Assembly: GCA_022606425.2 (NCBI GenBank)
Contig: JAHDVF020001251.1
Coordinates: forward strand, 2,838,501-2,902,500
DNA from: Lepidostoma basale
Lineage: Eukaryota; Arthropoda; Insecta; Trichoptera; Lepidostomatidae
Length of the DNA stretch: 64,000 nucleotides
Direction of reading: 5' to 3'
Shown here: positions 15,001 through 30,000 of the stretch, piece after piece
Position numbering within the stretch: position 1 is the first letter of the stretch
Layout of the letters: each line of letters starts with the position of its first letter
Notes under the pieces: model-generated
Database searches by the model: none
Told to the model about the DNA's origin: nothing
The model's input: only the letters and a program-made list of their open reading frames with translations
Program-made: the position numbers and the translations under genes

Positions 15001-18000
15001 TAGTTATTTATGTTTGTGTTTACGCTTTAATTGAGAAGTGTAAAAGAGTGCATTTTGTAAAAATAGTAAAACTAAAAAAAAAGATACCAACCGTTAGGTT
15101 TGAAATTTGGAATATGATGATCTAGCGTAGTGGACGACCTGCAAGCGATTCTTCCGGATGTTGCGGACTCAATTCTCCTCAGGACTTCATCGGTCACCAC
15201 CGGAGACTAAAAATATCAAAATGAACATTAAATTCAATAGTAATACAAAAATGACAAAATATATGGAACAATTAGATGAGGGAAGAATGGTTAAAAAGAT
15301 ATATGCAAGTAGTGTGAATGGAAAAGAAGTCGATGTCCGCCAAGACATAGCGTGACCAAATTAATCAATTACTGAAAGGCGGCCATGTTCGAAGTAGGAA
15401 CGATCGAAGAGCATGCATGTCACAATGAATGTAGAAGAGGCGCGAGAGTTATGTCAGGATAGAACAGTGTAGCGGTCCATCCTCTCTGCCTACCCCTCTC
15501 GGAAACGGCGTGATGATTAGTTAGTTAGCCTACAGAGTGCGATTTTTTTAATTTTAAAAATAATTATATATTTGCTTTACTGTGAAACTCATAAAATATA
15601 ATAATTTATTTATTTATTTTATTTTTGTATTTTTATATTTAAAAAAACAGAACATGGTTCAGGGCGTATTCATAATTAAATTAAAATATAAATGCAATGA
15701 TTTTCATGTCTGTAAAAATACAAATATTAGTGAAAATTTGTTTCGCCTTGCGTGGACATTTTCAAACCGAGTATAAACATGTTTGAGAATCCTATTTTCA
15801 TCTATCTTTTTTCAGCTCCAAGATTTACATTCATACACAAGGGTTGGCACTAGAACTCCATATAGTGATGACTTTGAGAGGGCTGTTTGCTTTGTTCCCA
15901 GCACCAACCCTTCCTGAAGGGTTCAAATTGTATCGATGGTACGAAGGTGGGGAGATGTATTATATTTACCCCTAGTACGAGCAGGTTTAGGTTATCTGAT
16001 TCCGGATCAAAATCCCACTCTGATGCTTCTTGATGTTCACCTGTCACGGATCTACAACAAAATGGAAAATAATACAAATTAATTAAATAAAGAACCTTCA
16101 ATTATCTAGGCATAGACCTGGTGGGAGGAGCTGATCTGCGGAAATAAATACAAGCCCAAGTAAACAAGGCAGCTGCTATCTCTGGGGCTCTAAAATCCAC
16201 AATATGGAAAAACAAAGACATGGCCATGAAGAGTAAGATGAGAATCTATAAAACATACGTAAGACCAATAATAACATATGGCGTCGAAACAAGGCAGACA
16301 CAGTAAGGACCAAACAAATTTTGAGGACTTCCGAGATGAAGACACTGAAGACGATAGCAGGTAAAACACTGAGAGATCGCATGAGGAACACCAGAATAAG
16401 AGAGATATGTGAGGTTGGGGATATTATAAGATGGAGCAGACAGCGAAAAAGGGACTGGTACGGTCATGTTCAAAGAACGGACACCACCAAACTCCCCTAT
16501 ATTGCATTGAATAATCAGCCTGATGGGACTCGTTCTCGTGGAAGACCTCCTAAAAGATGGAAGGACAGCTGAGAGTCTACTTCACAGGAGGAGCAACACT
16601 CTGGAGAACAGACCACATAGGTCTACAACAAGGAAGAATAAGAAGATTAATAATACAAATGAAAACATTTTACTTTTATTCTTCTCGTTTCACTCCTATA
16701 AAAGGTTGTACAATATTATGGCTATTTTTATTTTTGATACAGCATGTCTTAACAGGGATGTTGTACTGAAATCGAACTAAGTTATTCAGCCAGGATTCCA
16801 CTTCTTCTTCTAAACCTTGTGGCCTGTTTCTTCACTCGATCCCATGTCATGATCGGTCGCACACAAGCCTTATAAATCCTTATTTTACAATCCTCTTGGC
16901 ATTAAGAAGAAAATCAAAAAAGCAAAATATCTTATGTTGTCTAAAGGATTTTTTTAAATTGAAATGTTTAGAAGTTATTATTAGATATACGAGGTCTGTT
17001 CAAAAAGTATCGCGAATTTTGAATTTCCGCTGGCTACGTATATTTGATTTTTGATTTTTTTGTAGCGTTATGTTGGTACTCATGTCCCTTACTTATGCTG
17101 ACAAGGTCGGCCATTTTGAATGTTTAGTTAATTTTTGACAGCTGTTTTGCTTGGATGTGTTTTGGCTCGTCTTCGATTTTTGCCTATTCCAAAAAATGGA
17201 TCAAAGAATCTGTATCAAATTTTGTGTGAAAAACAAAATAAAGTGCGCGGACGCATTTCGAATGTTGACTGTGGCATATGGTGAAGCTACCTTGAACCAA
17301 AGCAACGTTTATCGGTGGTACAAAATGTTCTCAGAGGGCCGAGAAGATATGAACGACGAAGAGCGTGCCGGACGCCCGAGCACGTCAACAACAGACGAAA
17401 ACATTGATAAAGTGAAGAAAATAGTATTAGCCAATCGTCGAATCACCGTTAGAGAAGTTGCTGAGGACCTAAACATATCGATTGGCTCGTGCCATTCGAT
17501 TTTAACCAATGATTTGGGCATGAGTCGGGTCGCCGCGAAATTCGTGCCAAAATTGCTCAATTTCGACCAAAAACAGCATCGCGTTAACATTGCTCAGGAG
17601 ATGTTGGACTCGGTCCGTGACGACCCAAATGTGCTCCAGAGGGTCATAACTGGTGACGAATCATGGGTTTATGGTTATGACGTGGAAACCAAAGCTCAAT
17701 CATCCCAATGGAAGCTGCCGCATGAGCCAAGACCAAAAAAAGCGCGCCAAGTTCGGTCGAACGTGAAGGTTTTGCTCACAGTTTTCTCTTGATTGCAGGG
17801 GCGTGGTGCAGAGTTCTTGCCACAGGGTAGGTACGGTCAATAAGGAATATTACCTGCAAGTTATGCGCAATTTGCGCGAAGCAATCCGCCAGAAACGCCC
17901 GGATTTGTGGAAGAACAAAAACTGGCTTTTGCACCATGATAACGCCCCTGCTCACACATCGTTTCTTGTGCGCGAATATTTGGCCAAAAACAACACAGTA

Positions 18001-21000
18001 ATGGTGCCGCAGCCACCGTATTCCCCAGACCTGGCCCCCTGTGACTTTTTCCTGTTTCCAAAACTGAAGAGGCCCATGAAAGGACGGCGCTACGCCACGA
18101 TTGAGGAGATAAAGACGGCATCGAAGGAGGAGCTGAACAAGATCACAAAAAATGATTTTTTTAAGTGCTTCGAGGATTGGAAAAAACGTTGGCATAAATG
18201 TATTATATTCGAGGGGAATTACTTTGAAGGGGACAAAATAGATATTCATGAATAAATAAATACTTTTTGAAAAAATATAAAATTCGCGATACTTTTTGAA
18301 CAGACCTCGTACATCCCTATTATTAGATAATATCCCTCTCCACTACTCTTTTGTAAACATACTACCTAAATACACAAACTCATCTACTTGCTCCAAATTT
18401 TCACCATTCACGCTAATGTTGCAGAGTGTCATGATTTCTTCTTTTTCAAAATTTTAAATTTACCTTGGACTTATTAACATTCATCATCAGATCATTTCGC
18501 ATGTATACCTCATTCATACAATTCACCAGGACTTGTAGTTCATGCTCTTTGTCTGCAAGTAGGACAGCGTCATCCGCATACAAGAGACAGCTTACTGACA
18601 CTCCGCTCATTTTGTCACCTACATCCAACCCTTTCATAATTATACATTTTTTTTTTTTAACAAATAATTATTTGGGTAGGTCCAGAAATATTGGAAAGTG
18701 TTTCTTGGAACTCGTTAAGAAATTTTATCACAATGATTACATAGTTAGGGGATACTCAATGATATTATATAAATCAAAAATAAGTTATTTGAGGTAGGAC
18801 GAAATAAAGTATTTCTAAGAAAAACCTCTTCTTACAAATTGTTTTTTGATTTTACATATTTCAATGTGACTAATGATTCTAAGTATTATATATAAAATAA
18901 AATAAAACAGCAAACGAGCTGAAATTTCTTCACATTTGATAATGCCTTAGAAGGGCGAAACATGTCATTCCCATAAAATATAATAAAACTTCTAGAAAAC
19001 TGACATTTTCATTTGTATTAATTATATATCTATGAGTCTTTTAAGAATGGTTTCACACACCCCAGTTGCTGTGCGAGCGTGGAGACGGCCATCTGATCAG
19101 CGCAGTTGGGCAGCGCGGGGCAGTGCTCCGGCAGAGGGCAGTGGATGAAGCCCAGGTGCTGGAACAGCACTAGCTTCCTGTCCTGCTCCGCTTTATCCAA
19201 AATTTTGAACCTGGAATAGTAAATTCACAATTCAATTTGAGATTTAACACAGTTTACCGGCGAATAACAACTCGAGAGATTAAATTTATTGAATTTCGAG
19301 ATCATTTGAAATGCCTAAGTTTAATCTCAAAGCTTGACATATGGGTTCCTCATGTTTTTACGGAAATAAATTTGTGCCGTCCGCGTTGATGTCTTGTATT
19401 TGCTTCTCAAACGTCAACAAAATGATCCCATTTTTGAAGCATATCATCACTAGGGAAGAGAAATGGGTTGTCTACAACAATGTTTAACGCAAGAGATATC
19501 ATGTTTTCTGTTTATATAATTGCATTTAAAAAATTGATCTTGAAATGCGGCAGACAGATAGTCCCAGTTCATCATAATCTTTCTTCTTCTTCCTCACCCT
19601 ATTCCTGTCCACTCCTGGACAAAGGCCTCCTCCATTCGCTTCCATGTCACTCTGTCTTGTGCAGACTGCATCCAGGTTATTCCGACGTGTCTGTTCAGAT
19701 CATCCTTCCACTGTAGTTAAGGTCGCCCTGCACTTCTCTTTGCTGTCCACGGTCTCCAAGTTAGCAGTCTTTTTGTCCATTTTTCATCTGAGCTTCTGGC
19801 TACGTGACCTGCCCACTGCCATTTTAGAGCCGCCATCCGGTGGATGATGTCATTGACCTTTTTTTTCTCTCACCGTATCGTTTCTGACTCTGTCTCTTAG
19901 GCTTATTCCAAACATGGCTCTTTCCATGGCTCTTTGGGTCACTCGTAGTTTCTCGGCACTTTGTCAAATATTAACCAGCCCTACCTTCGGGTTATTTTCC
20001 GAGAAATGTGCAAAAAAAGCATGTTTTTTATTAATGAAATTTAATAATATATTAATTTTATTTTTTTAAATTACTAAACGTCAAATAATCGTCCGCACAC
20101 TTCGCCTGCCCCTTGTAAAACTATCATATTTATGAAGACTTGTACTCAAGTGTTATTGGCACACGCGCGTATCTCTAAAGTTTGTACATTTTAGGTAATT
20201 ACTTTTTCTCAAGCACGTACGTGATACGGGATAACCCAAAATGTTGCAGTCAAAGTGAACGTATCATGTATGTTCAAATAGGTAGGGTGGTTAAATGCAA
20301 TTTACTAGTAAAAAATTAATGTAAAAAGATTTATAGTATTTTTCACATTCAAACATAAGCTGCAAATGTAGTCTGCCACAGTTGACTGCAAATGCAGTCA
20401 ACCGCTCTTTAGGGGTTAAAATTAAAAAATATTAAAAAAACAAACCTGAAATCGTCCTGTATGACTTCGTTAATTTCCTTAATGTCATCTTGCGTGATGG
20501 TCCCAGATGGAGACAAACTCTTGAGGTGATAGAATAGATCAGCATGCTCCAATAGAAGCTCCTGGAAGATGAAGGAATATATTGAAAACGTCAAAAAATA
20601 TTATTCTTTAAACCAGTAAATTATATTTAAAATATAATTATATTAAAAGTAATTGATGCAGAATGTTAGTAACCTGAAAATTGATCTTGGCAGCGTGGTG
20701 AAGGTCTTTCTGGTGCTGGTGGTAGATGGCATTCTGCTCCCGTTCGCTGAGCGCCTCGAAGCACTCCCTCCCGAGGAAGAAGACGCGTACCTCCGACAGC
20801 CTCTTGCCTGGCGTGACATAGCGCGTCTCCTCCAGTAGCTTCTTGAACTGACGACCCCATCTGTTGGTCAAGACGAAAAACACATTAGTTTAATGTTAAC
20901 ACAGCGAAATAGATATACATAGAACATTTTGAATGTATACAAATACTTGTAGACTAATATTGGATTTTACCCTTTGCGGATAATTTTTTTTTTTTTTATA

Positions 21001-24000
21001 AGGATTAATTGTATCTCAATAGAGACGAAGATGTAAATTGTTTTCTGGGAACAGAATATGGTGACCTGTCATTGGTTGGGTTAAGCGATCACTTTATGTT
21101 TAACAATATTCCCCATTCCACCCTTCTTACGACCACCATGTCTGACAAATTTTTGGAAGATGTATATATGCTAGAATGCTGTGCTGCACTTCATATTTTT
21201 TAGTTCAATCTACACTAGCGCCATCCATATAGGCCTAGACCATGGTTCAGCAGTAGCAGCTCTTTACACAGACGTTTGCGGCTCTTAGAACATAAACTCC
21301 AATTTCACCTCATCTCAAACAGCCTTATACCATTAAAAAAACTAGCTTTTGGTATACTTACAATCTTTGGCTCTACATATAGGGTGTTTTTTTTAGAAGT
21401 TTGGTTTTTAAACTGGCAACATTGTTTCTACAGACTGTCAATTTGACGGTTGACAGTTGATTCAGCCAGCACGTTTTGCCATTTCACCATGAATAGACTG
21501 ACGTCAGAAGAGCGCTTGCAAATTGTGTAATTTTATTTTGAAAATCATGGTTCGGATTTGCCAAACTTATCGTGCACTACGTCCATTTTACGGTCGACAT
21601 AATCGTCCATCCAAGCAAGTTATTCGGAAGACCGTGGATCGTTTTTGCACCACGTTCACTCTAGTGGATAATACGCATCCACAAAGACGACAATTGTTGA
21701 AAATTGGACTTCACGATTGCGCTTCATTGGAGCTAGCCGTGGCGCTCATATGCCCGAAATCATATTTATACAATAATGTCATAAAATTATTTATTAAATA
21801 AAGCCAATATCATAGACATTAACATTATTTTAATGAGTTTTTATTTTAATGAGTAATGAGTGTTGGACGATCGAAGTGTGCGCGGGAGATGCCTATTGGT
21901 GGCGATGAGGTTCGCAACCCATCACACCGCGTCTCCCGCGGGGCGAAAAGAGAAGGATGGAGTGCCGCATCAGTAAAAGTGTGACAGTCCATTATTTCTG
22001 CCTACCCTTTCGGGGAGACGGCGTGATGGTTAGTTAGTTTTTTTTTCATTTTGAATATGTATTGGATACCCCTAAAAAAACACCCTCTATTAGCCCCATT
22101 ATTTTGTAGTGTCGCATTAAAATTTATTTTAAAAAGTTTCATAGTGTTTTGGCCAATGAATGGACTAAAAAAAAAATAATAAAAATTAAAATAACTTACT
22201 CCAGAGTTCTCTGTTCCTGTTGGGAGTCCTGAAGATAGGTGTGGAACACGGCTGCGGCCTCAACAGTCTCCAGGACATCCATCGGGATCAAGGGCTGAAT
22301 AAGGAACGATCAAATATTTCATTTAAGTCCTCCTAATAATGAAATAACTGTCTTTGGTTTGGTATAGAATTGCCAGCAAAGCCGTGGAGGCCATTTGCCC
22401 GATGTGTTATTTCATAAATAACCCTGTACTATGTACTTTATGATTCAATAAAAAAAAACAATCTAAAGACTAAAAACTGTTTTGTATTCAATTCAAATCT
22501 TGCTTTAATTTTGGGACACCCTATATTATGATTAATGGAACGTTTACTATAAAAATGTGAAGAATTTTCAAAATGGCATATGAACTTAAAAAAACAACCA
22601 TGGGATCTGCATACCTTTTCTCCGTCGTCTCCATCCTCCTGAGGGTCATCCTCGTCATCCTCCGAGCCGCCAGAGAGGGCGTCCTCCGTCCAGGGAGCGT
22701 CCGACTCCAGAAAGTACCGCCCGGCTTCCGGGTGTGAGCGGATCTGACGCACCACGCGGGTCCACTCGCTTCTACAAGGTTCAAAATAAAACTCCATGTG
22801 AGACATTCAATTCAAGGGAGCTTCTTGCGTAACATTTTCAGATATCTGGTAAGATGCTTAAATTATGCCTTATTTAATTATAAAATACTAGCTAAACCCG
22901 GCCACGCTTCGCTGTGGCTTTGTCTGGTATTAATTATTAGAGTAGTAAATAAAAATAGTCTTGCAACTAAACATTTACCGAAAAAACACATAGCTTAATT
23001 TAAAATTGATTTTTATTGTAAAGTTAGTGGATGGACTACGATTTTTATTTGTCCGTTTTTAGCATATGGTCAGAGATCAGATGGTTTACTAACTCTGGAG
23101 CACGCGACGTATAATTGCCCATGAGAAAAGCTGTCATTTTCTAAATTCAAACCACAAACTTGCATAGATTGTCCTTGCACTTTATTGATAGTCATAGCGA
23201 AGGCAAGGCGTATAGGAAATTGAAGTCGTTTGAACTCGAACGCCATAGATATCGGAATAAGTGGTATTAGTGGAAGTAGTACGTCTTCACCTTTATGAGG
23301 CCCAGTCAAAATTGTTGATTCGATTAGGTTTTTCAATAATTTATTAACTACTAATCTTGTACCATTACATAACATAGGCTGATTAATGTTTCGAAGTAAT
23401 ATAATTGGCAAACCAATTTTCAAAATCAAAATGTATGTAATCCGGGAACATTGAGTGAATTGAGAAATTCCTTTGGAAAATTCACAACTTCACTTTGGTT
23501 TATCACCGAGTCAATTGATTGTCATTGTTTCACCTGTGATTTTGTTTAGAATAATGTTGTTCATATCATGTACGTCGACATTTTTCGCTGCTAGAATGAC
23601 TCTTTCGCTCAGCCATGCATGATTTTGGTAATTTGTTTATATTCTTTGGAATACCTTGTCTACTAATTCGTCTTTTGAATTTACAATGTTATTGAAATTA
23701 GATGGGAAACTGATTTTTCCTGTTTCTGGATTTGCAGGTACATTGCCGTTGCCAACATCGAGTAATTGTCTTGAAAATATGGCAGCTGTTGGATCATTCT
23801 GAAGTTGGACTCCCATATTCGTGGTTAAATCTATTTGTTTCACAGTGCTCTAAAAAGTTGAATATTTCAAGCTCCACCATAAAATTTCAAATAACAACAT
23901 TAATTTTCTAAATTAATTTAATTTAAAAAAAGATCCATACCCGTCGTGGGTATCGAAGCGCAGGGCCCTTAGCGCTGCCGGAAGGCGTGCGAGGTGACGA

Positions 24001-27000
24001 CGCAGACGATCTTGCAGGCGCCGGTCTCGCAGAGAGTTGACGTGGCGCCCCAGCAGGCGGCGCAGGGCGTCATCCCCCAGGGCGTTGGCCAGCGTCATCC
24101 ACTCCGCACGGCCGCCGAGGCGCTTCGAGGCCATGGCCCATGTCTCTCTGCAACACACCACATGCAATAATCAAATGATTGAACCCTTCAATGTGTCATG
24201 ATGCAAATATAGTGAAAACCAGATTTTACATCCCCGGATTTAACGGATTTCAGTCCCGATATATTTTAGTAATTTTTCATTTGAATCACTAACTTTATGA
24301 TTAGAAATTTTAATCTTATAGATATAAAATAATAAAACACTTTGGATTTAACTGCGGTATGGTTATTATTCATCCACTCTCACAATACCTGTGGTCTGTG
24401 ACGTGGGTCCTGATGAGCTGCTGGAACGCCTCCTTGACCCCGTCCAGCTGATCTTTCCTTCTGCCCAAAGCTTCCTGATAGCTGCAAACCTAAAATAAAA
24501 ACATATTGAACAATAAAAATTAATGAAGATTTTTCACTTCTAATTTATCTTGACATAATCCTAATTGAGTTAAGTAAATTAATGATTATTTCAAATTCAA
24601 TTTAATCTCAATTAATAATTTTTTTAAAATCATAAACATCACAGTAAATAACCAAAACGCTTATGACTACAGAATACAAAAACAAAAAACAAAAATTAAC
24701 AGAATATACAATTGCGAAATTTAAAAAATACAATATAAACAATAGACAAACAAAAGATAATTAAAAAATTAAGACTAATTAAGTAATAAGAAACAATAAG
24801 AAGAACAAGAGAAGCAAATATCAATTTCATATATTATATAAGAGATAGATGTTTTCTGAAGGTAGCCTCACTGTCGTGAAAGATATCCACAGCCGAACAG
24901 ATGCGGTTTAGAAGTATTGTTGCCCTGCCCACAGGCATAACCTTAGGTAAATTGGTTCTACACAGTGGCAGGCGAAATAATCTATGTTGCCTTTGTCGCA
25001 GATAATTGTCGGGGACAAACAAAGTCAAGTCATTCAAAATATCAGAGTTATGTATTCGACCACGAATCAGTTGAAAAATATGAACACCCAAATGGATAGT
25101 TCATCTAATTTCCAATGATTGGTAGTCCAGCATACCCAGCAAGAAATCAGTTGGGTACAGCCAGGGGTAATAACCATTTTCTTAGAGGTACAAAAAACGT
25201 AAAAACTTTTTCTGTACCTTTTCAATCTGTTCTGATAGACCGATGGTTGACTATTTATGAAAAGGCATTAATTTTTTCCCTGTAAACCGCTTAATATTGA
25301 TTTTTTGTAGTAGCTTAAGTAAAATTTGAATTATTATGGCTAAAATCAAAGCATTTCTGGCATAGTAATTTCAAAACTCTATATAATAGACCGTATTGCC
25401 AAACTGAAGTAAAAATGTGCAGGACATGCGCCAGACAGGAAACAGAGAAACGGGCACCCAGAGTCTTGAGGGGAGAAAAAAGAAGAATCGGTTGACCCCA
25501 AAAAAGATGGACTAACGACCAAATTCCAGTTGAGGAAGAAGATGGATGATAGTCGCAAGGGACAGAGTAAAATAGAGAACGTATGAAGAGGCCTAAAAAG
25601 AATTTTAAAATCCAGCAACCAAAGAGTTAAAAGAGTATACCTTTAGCCTAGTCTTGGCCCTCTCGACCATCTGAGCCAGCAGGAGGAAGGCGTGGTCCAC
25701 GTTGACCCCCAGGTGGCTGGAGGTCTCCACGATGGGCACGGCGGCCCGCCATTCTCTCCGCGAGCTCAGGAGCTTCTCAGCTTCGCGGACGCCCCTCTCG
25801 GCCGCCTCGTCGTTCTTCGTTGTCACCAGCACCACGGGCTTCTTGGTCTTCAAAACATTGGTCAAAATTCCCGCTACCAGCTCCGACTGAAAAAGGAAAA
25901 AAAACATTATAAAAATATGTATATTAAAACACGATTGTACGTAAAATTATTAAATATACAGTAAGACCCAAGGCCCTATTCTGCAATAACATAAACTTGA
26001 AACTCCGCCAGAGAATGATAAAATGCTACTTGCGGTCTGTTTTATTGTATGGATGTGAAACGTGGACCTTGAAAGTCAACTCAATGAACAGACTGGTAGC
26101 ATTTAAAATGTGACTCCATCGCCGAATGCTCAGAATTCCCTGGACAGACATGGTTACCAATACCGAAGTCCTGAGGCGAGCTAGAGTTGACAGGGAACTG
26201 TATCAACTATCAAGGTTCGGAAGATTTCACATCTGGGTCATATACTGCGTGGGGAAAAGTACCACCTTCTCCAACTGATATTGGAGGGGAAAATTGAGGG
26301 ACGCCGAGGGCCCGGTAGGAGACAAATATCCTGGCTGCGAAACGTGAGGGAGTGGACCGGCATCCGAAGTGTGGAGGAGCTGTTCCGAGCAGCGCAGGAC
26401 AGGGAAAGGTTCGCCGAGGTGATCGCCAACGTTGGGGGGACCCGACAGGGCACTTGAACAAGAAGAAAACCCACTGTTTTGGCCGAAACACTCAGTTATC
26501 TTGAGTTATCTGACCGGGACGCATTATTCATCATCTGCTCAATATGTGCGAACTTCAGGGCGGTTGGTTAGATTCAAGACCTCTGTATGTTATCTGCGAA
26601 TTAAGGTGTTTATAACTTGAAAAATTATAGAAATATAAACCTTAATGTTGCCGCTCTCAAAACTATCCGTTTTTAGCTTATGACCTATAAAGGGCTAAAC
26701 TTTAATTTTCAAATCAAATAAAATCAGTTTATTTTCTCAAAAGACATTACAAACATTTTTTAAAGTTTAAGGCATCCATTGAGAACAGGTAAAACATAAT
26801 AAATATATAATACCAGGAACGCATGAGAGATGGTTCGACATTAGGAATACAAGATACTCTCCAAAGTCAAGAGTATTTGTCTTCTGAAAGTACTTTCACG
26901 AATATGAAAGACATCGATATCCGAAGCGATCATGTTCAGCAGTTTGATTGCTCTCCCCACCGGCATCACCGGAGGCAGGTTGGTTCTGCATGCTGGGAGA

Positions 27001-30000
27001 TAAAACAGTCTGTGCTGACGCTGTCGAAGATAGCCATCCAGAACATAAATATGAATAGCCTCCAAGATGACGGAATTCTCAAAGAACCCCTGATAAGTCT
27101 GAAGAAAACTTATCTTTTGTAACGTCTATTGATGAAATAAACTGATTTGAATTGATTTGAACTTTTCAACAATTTTTATCTCATCCATCCATTCATTCCG
27201 GTTGATTAGTTAAAAATAAATAAAACTGGAATTAGTACTTATCATCAAAGATAAATGTCTAACCTGTTTGTCCCACGACCGTCCCGGCACGTGACTGACA
27301 TCGTACACGCACAGGAAGCCGTCCACGGCAAGCCTTCCGTCCGGTAGAAGCCTCTGCTCGTATTCCTTTTCGATGCCCAGCTGGTTCTTGCACACGTACA
27401 TCAGCTTCTCGGCTGACTGGAGGCGGAGGGCGGAGCAGCGTTTGGAGTACGGCTCCGTCTTCCCGACAGCTAAAAAAAAAATATTAGATAGTCCATTGTG
27501 AATAAACAACAAACAAAGAGACCAACCAACACACCGTTTCCCACAGGGTAGGCAGAGAGAATAGACCGCCACACCACTCTATCCTGACACACCTCTCTTC
27601 GTACGTCCATTCTTCCGACTTCTAACATGACCAACCTTTAAAATTTGATTAATTTGGTCAAGCCATGTTTTCCTCAGACTACCTTGACTCCGTAATCCAT
27701 TTACATCTTTAACATATACTTTCTTAACCATTATTTCTTTATCCATGCGCTCCATATGTCCGAACCAACGCAGCGATCCTTTCATAATATTGTTCTTTGT
27801 TCTTTTTAACTCGGAGATCGACATCTTTCATATTAGTGAAGGTACGTTCAGGGGACAAATACTCTTAGACTTTAGAAAGTATCTTGTCTTCCTAATGTCG
27901 AATCATCTCTAATGCGTTCCCGGTTTTATGTTGTATTTTTAAAATATTTTACCTGCACTAAATAGATGCCTGAAACATTTTGCTGTTTGTAATGTCTTTT
28001 GAGTTAATAAACTGATTTGATTTGATTCATAATACTTTCTTCAGCTCTACATTCCTTTCTTAAATCATCATTTGAGATTCTGTCGTATATCGTTCTACCA
28101 CACATATGTCTTAGGGATCTCATCTCTACCACATTTATTCTGCTCTCATCCTCCTTCTGCCAGTTCCATGCTTCGCTTCCATTCATAAGGGTTGGGACCA
28201 GAACTCCATTTAACAAGAGAAAGGGAAAGTATAAGGAAGGCCACATGGACGATGATATGGTCAGGGCACGCTGGAGAGCAGGGATATGTGGAGACAAAAT
28301 GATTGGCACCATGATGAAGGAAAAGAAGGTCAATGAAAGGCATAGGAAGGAGGAAGGAGGAAGGAATTAAAGATGTGTGAGAGTCATGGTTAATTCCTTC
28401 TACAATGACAAGGCAATTTTACTTCATTGTTCAAAACTAACTAACCATCACGCCGTCTCCCGAAGGGATAGGCAGAAATAATGGACTGCCACTCTTTTCT
28501 TTCCTGACATATTTTTCTCGCTTCCTCAACATTCATACATCGTGTCATGTACGCGCCTCGATTTCTCCGACTCCTCACATGGCCGACATTCAATATTTGA
28601 TTTATTTGATCGTGCCACGTTTTCCTCGGTCTTCCTCTATTTTTGGTTCCATTTACATCATTAGCATATAATTTTTTTACCATTCTTTCATCATTCATTC
28701 TTTCCATATGTCCAAACCATCTTAATGATCCTTTCATTATTTTGTTCATGACACCATCATTCGCACCGCATTCACATCTTATATTTTCATTCGACACTCT
28801 ATCATACACAGAGTATCTACATATTCGTCTAAGAGATCTCATTTCTACTGCATTTATTCTACTTTCATCCTTCTTTTGCCAGTTCCATGCTTCGGTTCAA
28901 GAAACAATAAATAAGTTTTCATTGGCATTAATTAGTCATGTGGGACAACATACCCTTGAAGGGCTGAAAGCAGGCATCATCAACGAACTCCGTCTGCTCC
29001 ACGACGTTGAAGCCCACCTCTTGGTCGTCTAGCTCCTTGCTCACGCTGCCCCAGTACAGGAAGTGGTCATTGTTCACCACCCGTCCGCTGAAGTCCGTCT
29101 GCAATGATAACACACATTAAAACCATTTATTTAAATTTCAAACAATATTTTTTACTTTGTAACAACACTTTATTTAAAATATAAATAAAATTTTAAATTA
29201 AAACAAATGTATTTCGGGACACAGAAATGAAGCTTGGAGCAGGCAGAAGGATGAGAGTAGGATATATAAAAGCTGACCACATCACCACGATTCCACAAAA
29301 GATACCACGACGGAGAAATCGACGTGCGTATTACTTTATCTTGGGAGATACGCCGTGATGGTTAGTCATTTAATTATGCTTTATTCAAAACTAGCTGACC
29401 CGGCGAACTTCATACCGCCTCAGAATCAAAAAATGTTGTGTTAACTTATTAGTTGATTTAAATTCAGTTATTTATTAAGTTATATATAAAACCTGCGTAA
29501 GGCCTATACTGACATATACCACCAGAGAGACCAGAGTGGATACCACAAGAACCAAGTACGGGTGGCAGAGATGAGGATGCTGAGGATGATAGCAGGAAGG
29601 ACTATTCGAGGTAGGGTGAGGAACACGGCTATCCACGAGATCTGCAAGGCGGAGGATGTCGTGAGATGGGGTAGACAACGCGGAAGATACTGGAATGCGC
29701 ACGTGCAGAGGATGGATCCCACCAGAATCCCACACGCTGTGGCGCATCAGATCCCTGCCGGCTCCCACGGAGAACCGCCTAAGAGATGGAGAGATAGTTG
29801 GGAGTCAACCTCCCAAGAGAGGCCAGCCTGATTTCAGGAACAGACCAAAGGTCTATAAGTCGAGAAGAAGAAGAAGAGGAAGGAAATGAATACTCAAAAT
29901 GAATTAAGTTCAATAAATGTGCAAAAATCTAAATGAAAAGTATTTGAATTACATTGATATGAATGTAAATCACATGGTAGTAAGGGATTTGCTTTATTGA

